Shown here: one piece after another, positions 60,384 to 64,000 of the stretch
Position numbering within the stretch: position 1 is the first letter of the stretch
Layout of the letters: the number at the start of each line of letters is the position of its first letter
Assembly: GCA_017442855.1 (NCBI GenBank)
Contig: JAFSPM010000026.1
Span: forward strand, 87,725 to 151,724
Source: Bacteroidaceae bacterium
GTDB taxonomy: Bacteria > Bacteroidota > Bacteroidia > Bacteroidales > Bacteroidaceae
Direction of reading: 5' to 3'
Length of the DNA: 64,000 bases
Notes under the pieces: generated by a model
Database searches by the model: none
What the model was told of the DNA's origin: nothing
What the model saw: the letters and a program-made list of their open reading frames with translations, nothing else
Program-made: the position numbers and the translations under genes

Positions 60384-61045
60384 TACTCAAAATAAACCAC
60401 CTGACTTTTAGTCAGGGATGCATATTTCTTTAACAAGTCTATTGTCAGTTCTGCTGCCTTTTGCAAGCCTTTTTCGCCACTATAACCATTGATGATGGCC
60501 AACAGATGTACGGTATGGATGTCCATCTTGGTGCGCTCGTGGTCGCTGGTAGGAGTACCGATACCACCTATGGCATCTCGATAAACGGGCAATCCGTCAA
60601 TGTTAAGCACACCTCGTCCAATGCCTTCGTAGGGCTCCCCCTCACGACCAATACCTAAAACAAGCCTGTCGCCTTGAATCTTGTCAGCATCAAAGCCTCC
60701 GATGCTAAAACCTGAACGCAACGACACCAGATTGATGATATCCACCAGCGTGTCAATCTGATAGAGGTCTAACCCCCGAAGCAATCGCCTGCGCAGGGCT
60801 TCTGCCGACGGACGATACCTGCTGGGGTCTTTACCGCAACGCCTGTAGGCCGTTCTGGTGGCAGCTATGGCGTATTGCTCCTTGCAGTCGTCCACATTGC
60901 TTTCGGCACGCAACTCTTGGGTAAAGGCGTCAATCTCTTGCCACAGCTCTTGGCTAAAGCTGGTGTTGGTCACCCATGCCTCCACTGCCACGCCCTTGAA
61001 TTCAGGACATTTGCTCTTCAGCTCCTCAGAAACTTCTATATTCAT
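60383..61045 (-). CDS. B3/B4 tRNA-binding domain protein
   Basis: 220 residues. The whole protein resembles the B3/B4 editing-like module of the phenylalanyl-tRNA synthetase beta chain: YAIAATRTAYRRCGKDPSRY, LYQIDTLVDIINLVSLRSGF, IGGFDADKIQGDRLVLGIGR and IGGIGTPTSDHERTKM. Stand-alone B3/B4 proteins may edit misacylated tRNA. It overlaps pgeF by four bases (ATGA). Confidence 0.88.
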   Translation of the reverse strand: MNIEVSEELKSKCPEFKGVAVEAWVTNTSFSQELWQEIDAFTQELRAESNVDDCKEQYAIAATRTAYRRCGKDPSRYRPSAEALRRRLLRGLDLYQIDTLVDIINLVSLRSGFSIGGFDADKIQGDRLVLGIGREGEPYEGIGRGVLNIDGLPVYRDAIGGIGTPTSDHERTKMDIHTVHLLAIINGYSGEKGLQKAAELTIDLLKKYASLTKSQVVYFE

Positions 61046-61860
61046 TTATTCAGCATGATGCCCGTTAACAAACGGCCAGAATCTCTGGTAAGACGACGCA
61101 CAGAGAAGAACTCTTGATAGCGCAGGTAGGTACAGATGCCCGACATCTCAATCTGAGACGTTGGAATGCCGAATTCTTGCATATCCAAGCGATTGGCTAC
61201 CCACAGGTTGATGTGGTATTTGTGCGAACGGGGTACCCATTCTGCCACATGCTCTATCGGATAACTGGAGTTCTTGAACTCTTCATACACCTCGTCGCCC
61301 ACTTCAAAGCCTGCCAAAGAGATACCAGGACCAACCACCACATGTACGTCCTCGGGTTGGGTGCCAAACTTCTGCTGCATCTTCATTAAGGCTGTCAGCG
61401 TTACGTGCTTCACGGTGCCTCTCCATCCCGCATGTACCATGCAGACTGCTTCATTCTTGGCATCATAGATGGCAATCGGAAGACAATCGGCTGATGTGAC
61501 ACATACGCAGATGCCCTTTTCTCGGGTCATCAGGATATCTTTCCATTCCAGACGTTCGCGACGTTCTTCCTCCGTACCTCTCAGGAATGATCTGCCTAAG
61601 TGGGCATAGTCGGTGCCGTGAGCCAGGTGGGGGATGGCAAGCACTGCAGGTTTCTTAGGCAGTGCGTTGCATACGATTTCAAGATTCTGCTGGATGTTTT
61701 TGGGGTCATCATCCGTGTAGATGCCACAGTTCAATGAACCGTAGTTGCCTGTGCTGACGCCACCAAAACGCGTGGTGGTGAAACAGGTGACATTGGGGAA
61801 TGCCAGCATTGATTTGTATGACAACAGTCTTTTGTCTTCAGATAAAATAGCCATACTCAA
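61042..61860 (-). CDS. pgeF: peptidoglycan editing factor PgeF (laccase-domain, YfiH-like)
   Basis: 272 residues. Purine-nucleoside/laccase-domain residues: VTCFTTTRFGGVSTGNYGSL, CVTSADCLPIAIYDAKNEAV (metal Cys), CMVHAGWRGTVKHV (metal His) and VVVGPGISLAGFEVGDEVYE. PgeF-type enzymes remove wrongly inserted amino acids from cell-wall precursors, and some members act on purine nucleosides. First gene of a three-gene overlapping unit with the B3/B4 and M23 genes. A start at the third codon is also possible. Confidence 0.92.
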   Translation of the reverse strand: MSMAILSEDKRLLSYKSMLAFPNVTCFTTTRFGGVSTGNYGSLNCGIYTDDDPKNIQQNLEIVCNALPKKPAVLAIPHLAHGTDYAHLGRSFLRGTEEERRERLEWKDILMTREKGICVCVTSADCLPIAIYDAKNEAVCMVHAGWRGTVKHVTLTALMKMQQKFGTQPEDVHVVVGPGISLAGFEVGDEVYEEFKNSSYPIEHVAEWVPRSHKYHINLWVANRLDMQEFGIPTSQIEMSGICTYLRYQEFFSVRRLTRDSGRLLTGIMLNK

Positions 61861-61981
61861 TTCCTTTTATTTGGGTTGTTTTTAGGTGTTGTTTTAAAAA
61901 GTTGCGCTAATGTACGCATTTAATTTGAACAAAAAAAATATATCTCCTATTTCTTTTTAATAAAGTTTGGGTAAAATGTTG

Positions 61982-61989
61982 TAATTTTG
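61982..61989 (+). promoter_or_regulatory. -7 box of the EamA transporter gene
   Basis: TAATTTTG matches TAnnTTTG, only five bases before the ATG at 61995, so the transcript is probably leaderless. The 134-base gap to the divergent pgeF is AT-rich and has no further gene. Confidence 0.6.
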
Positions 61990-61994
61990 CAGCC

Positions 61995-62894
61995 ATGTGG
62001 TTGTTGTTAGCATTCTTATCTGCCGCTCTGCTGGGCTTTTACGACGTTTTTAAGAAGCAGTCGCTCAAGGACAATGCTGTCTTGCCAGTATTGTTTCTGA
62101 ACACCATTTTTTCTTCTTTGATGTTCTTGCCTTTCATCATTGTGTCGCATGGGGCACCCCAAATATTACAAGGTACCATCTTTTTTGTACCAGAGGCAGG
62201 GTGGGAGGCACACAGACTTATTCTGATCAAGTCTTTTATCGTACTCTCTTCGTGGACATTGGGCTATTTCGGCATGAAACACTTGCCCATCACCATTGTA
62301 GGACCTATCAACGCCACTCGTCCTGTGATGGTACTGATCGGGGCCATGCTGCTCTTTGGTGAGCGTCTGAATCTTTATCAATGGATTGGTGTGTCGTTGG
62401 CCATTTTTTCGTTCTTCTTACTGAGTCGCTCAGGACGGAAAGAGGGCATCGACTTCAAGCATGATCGTTGGATATATTGTGTGGTCTTGGCTGCTATTCT
62501 GGGAGCTGTTAGTGGTCTCTACGACAAATACTTGATGAACCAGCTCAATCCTATGCTGGTGCAGTCGTGGTACAATGTCTATCAGGTAGGTATTATGGGT
62601 TCCATCATTGCCTTGCTTTGGTGGCCCCAACGCAAGAAAAGTACGCCTTTTCGCTGGAAATGGACCATCATCTGCATCTCTTTGTTCCTTTGTGTAGCTG
62701 ATTTTGCTTATTTCTACTCGCTGAGTCTGGATGGTTCTATGGTTTCCATCGTTTCGATGGTCAGAAGGGGCAGTGTGGTGGTATCGTTCCTGTTTGGGGC
62801 ACTTGTTTTCCGTGAAAAGAACTTAAAAAGTAAAGTTATTGACCTAATTTTGGTGCTAATTGGAATGTTCTTCTTATATTTGGGGACAAATTAA
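61995..62894 (+). CDS. EamA/DMT superfamily transporter
   Basis: 299 residues with ten hydrophobic segments in two repeats, the plan of EamA drug/metabolite transporters. The first repeat ends in MLLFGERLNLYQWIGVSLA and the second in FGALVFREKNLKSKVIDLIL, both showing the conserved glutamate after the F/LG turn. The substrate cannot be predicted. It runs opposite to the neighbouring minus-strand genes. Confidence 0.88.
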   Translation: MWLLLAFLSAALLGFYDVFKKQSLKDNAVLPVLFLNTIFSSLMFLPFIIVSHGAPQILQGTIFFVPEAGWEAHRLILIKSFIVLSSWTLGYFGMKHLPITIVGPINATRPVMVLIGAMLLFGERLNLYQWIGVSLAIFSFFLLSRSGRKEGIDFKHDRWIYCVVLAAILGAVSGLYDKYLMNQLNPMLVQSWYNVYQVGIMGSIIALLWWPQRKKSTPFRWKWTIICISLFLCVADFAYFYSLSLDGSMVSIVSMVRRGSVVVSFLFGALVFREKNLKSKVIDLILVLIGMFFLYLGTN

Positions 62895-63003
62895 AGTGAA
62901 TTGCGATTTACGAGTAATTGTGATTCAGTGAGCGGAGAACCAAGCTTGCTTGGGTTATCTCGAGCGAAAGCAATTTATTTAATTTTTAATTAAATAAAAT
63001 TCG

Positions 63004-63642
63004 ATGAAAAGGACGTTTTTTATCATAGGAGTACTGCTGGCGGCTTGTCAGATGACATTTGCCCAACAAGTGAGGGAGAGTTTTGCGAATATGCCTGACT
63101 CGCTCAGTACTTTACTGACGAAGGTGAATCGTGAAGATTTCATCGACTTCCTCGACAGTAATATGAAGGCTGAGGTGAATAACCGCTTGGGGGGTAAGTC
63201 GGAGATGACAAGGCTGACGGCTGATTTTATTGAGGTAAAGATGACGGAGGAAAGTACTTTTCAACTAAAGGTGCTAACCAAAGCTGATGGTACACAACTG
63301 CTCTGTGCCGTTTCTACGGTGTGTGGTCCTACGTGCGATAGTCATATCGATTTCTTTACTACCGATTGGCAATCGCTGGATATCAAGGCGTTGCTGCCTA
63401 TTGCGCCAACCCTTACCGATTTCTTGAAGCCGTTGCCGGAAGACGCTGCATACACCTTGCGTAATGCCTATCGCCAAGCCGATATGCTGTTTGTGAAGGC
63501 CACTTTGTCGCCTGATGATGCAACGCTGACCTTCACCTTCACTACCCCTGATTATATGGATGCTGAAGCTGCCAAGCTCATTGAACCCTATATTATTCCC
63601 ACCGTTACCTTGCATTGGGATGGTGCAAAGTTTGTCAAGTAA
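63004..63642 (+). CDS. DUF3256 family secreted protein
   Basis: 212 residues. Signal peptide (FFIIGVLLAACQMTFAQ) followed by VRESFANMPDSLSTLLTKVN and REDFIDFLDSNMKAEVNNRL, the usual DUF3256 start, and STVCGPTCDSHIDFFTTDW. Known only in Bacteroidota as far as I recall; function unknown. The cysteine in the signal region (LAAC) could act as a lipobox, but cleavage after AQ fits better. Confidence 0.8.
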   Translation: MKRTFFIIGVLLAACQMTFAQQVRESFANMPDSLSTLLTKVNREDFIDFLDSNMKAEVNNRLGGKSEMTRLTADFIEVKMTEESTFQLKVLTKADGTQLLCAVSTVCGPTCDSHIDFFTTDWQSLDIKALLPIAPTLTDFLKPLPEDAAYTLRNAYRQADMLFVKATLSPDDATLTFTFTTPDYMDAEAAKLIEPYIIPTVTLHWDGAKFVK

Positions 63643-63733
63643 CAATGCGTCGTCCTGCGCATCAGCAATACATCACTGATCTTGTGCATGTGTGGACAAA
63701 ATAGCATAAATATACATCTTTTTGAATGGGTTC

Positions 63734-63757
63734 AAGGGGGCAGAAATGTCCCCTTTT
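63734..63757 (+). terminator. terminator after the DUF3256 gene
   Basis: AAGGGG...CCCCTT stem (63734-63739 with 63750-63755) ending in TTTT. About 90 bases after the stop. Confidence 0.6.
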
Positions 63758-63758
63758 C

Positions 63759-63817
63759 GTTTACTAGTAGTAAAAGGTGGGTTTACTAGTAGTAAGCCGT
63801 CCGTTTACTAGTACTAA
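63759..63817. repeat. three copies of a 15-bp repeat at 22-bp spacing
   Basis: GTTTACTAGTAGTAA at 63759 and 63781 and GTTTACTAGTACTAA at 63803, each beginning exactly 22 bp after the last. Each contains the palindrome ACTAGT. The rest of 63643-64000 holds no gene that I can support and becomes AT-rich at the end. Confidence 0.75.
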
Positions 63818-64000
63818 GCGCTGGGCTTGCTACTGGCTGTGTTTTTGGGCGTATTTATTGATTTTGTGTATATACGGTATATTTTTCACATGGAAAAGAC
63901 AAGTTGAGAGGGTGGTAGCGTGACGCGTGACAGTGTGACAGTTCATTTTTTACCTTATCCAAAAACCAAAAGTAAAACTTATATTTATATATAATATATA

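Overview
The window is chromosomal DNA from a member of the Bacteroidales, most likely a Prevotella/Segatella-like gut or oral species. The signs are the fused lpxC-fabZ gene, many promoters with the Bacteroidota -7 box TAnnTTTG, Mfa/FimA-type (type V) fimbrillin lipoproteins, a smalltalk/amidase module, and DUF families (3256, 3575, 3868, 4153, 4248, 5119) that I know mainly from this phylum. No rRNA or tRNA gene and no CRISPR array was seen. Names were assigned from remembered family motifs, without database searches.

Layout. (1) 1-10,045: housekeeping genes, nearly all on the minus strand: the end of a RidA-like gene, miaA, a lipid A block (lpxA, lpxC-fabZ, lpxD), pyrF, a DUF4153 membrane protein, prfA and purM. 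(2) 10,100-24,700: a tyrosine recombinase, a small invertible promoter segment, and a type V fimbrial operon of nine genes (DUF3868, DUF5119, DUF3575, then six fimbrillin-type lipoproteins). The last of these, 22303-24681, is a large adhesin with a lectin-like C-terminus. (3) 24,549-28,425: a complete diversity-generating retroelement (DGR). It has a variable repeat (VR) at the 3' end of the adhesin gene, two adenine-rich template repeats (TR1, TR2) with duplicated leaders, a MutS-domain-I-like protein, an Avd-like protein and a DGR-type reverse transcriptase with the IGxxxSQ and YVDD motifs. (4) 28,442-35,000: a row of small self-contained cassettes (promoter, one or two genes, terminator) separated by a long repeat of 114-119 bp plus flanks. 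The cargo is tiny membrane-protein pairs, a DUF6169-like pair, MazF/PemK and PIN toxin modules, and a large FRG-domain protein. (5) 35,111-49,982: a second fimbrial locus (DUF3575, DUF5119, four related fimbrillins) interrupted by one more cassette carrying hicA-hicB, followed by a protein with five HTH-like repeats and small secreted or membrane proteins. (6) 50,090-51,920: DUF4248 / DUF6266 / smalltalk / amidase module. (7) 52,078-63,642: housekeeping genes again: TonB-type barrel receptor, LemA, TPM protein, alpha/beta hydrolase, aroE, purC, phoH, M23 peptidase, B3/B4 protein, pgeF, an EamA transporter and a DUF3256 protein.

How it works together (inference): the recombinase probably inverts a 171-bp segment carrying the fimbrial promoter, which points at the operon in this assembly. 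The DGR rewrites the codons of the putative tip adhesin of the same operon. The population would thus have two stacked layers of variation: on/off switching of the fimbria and targeted mutation of its binding face. The two TRs of different length, and a VR that matches TR2 in length but TR1 at one codon, suggest template switching or a second target elsewhere in the genome.
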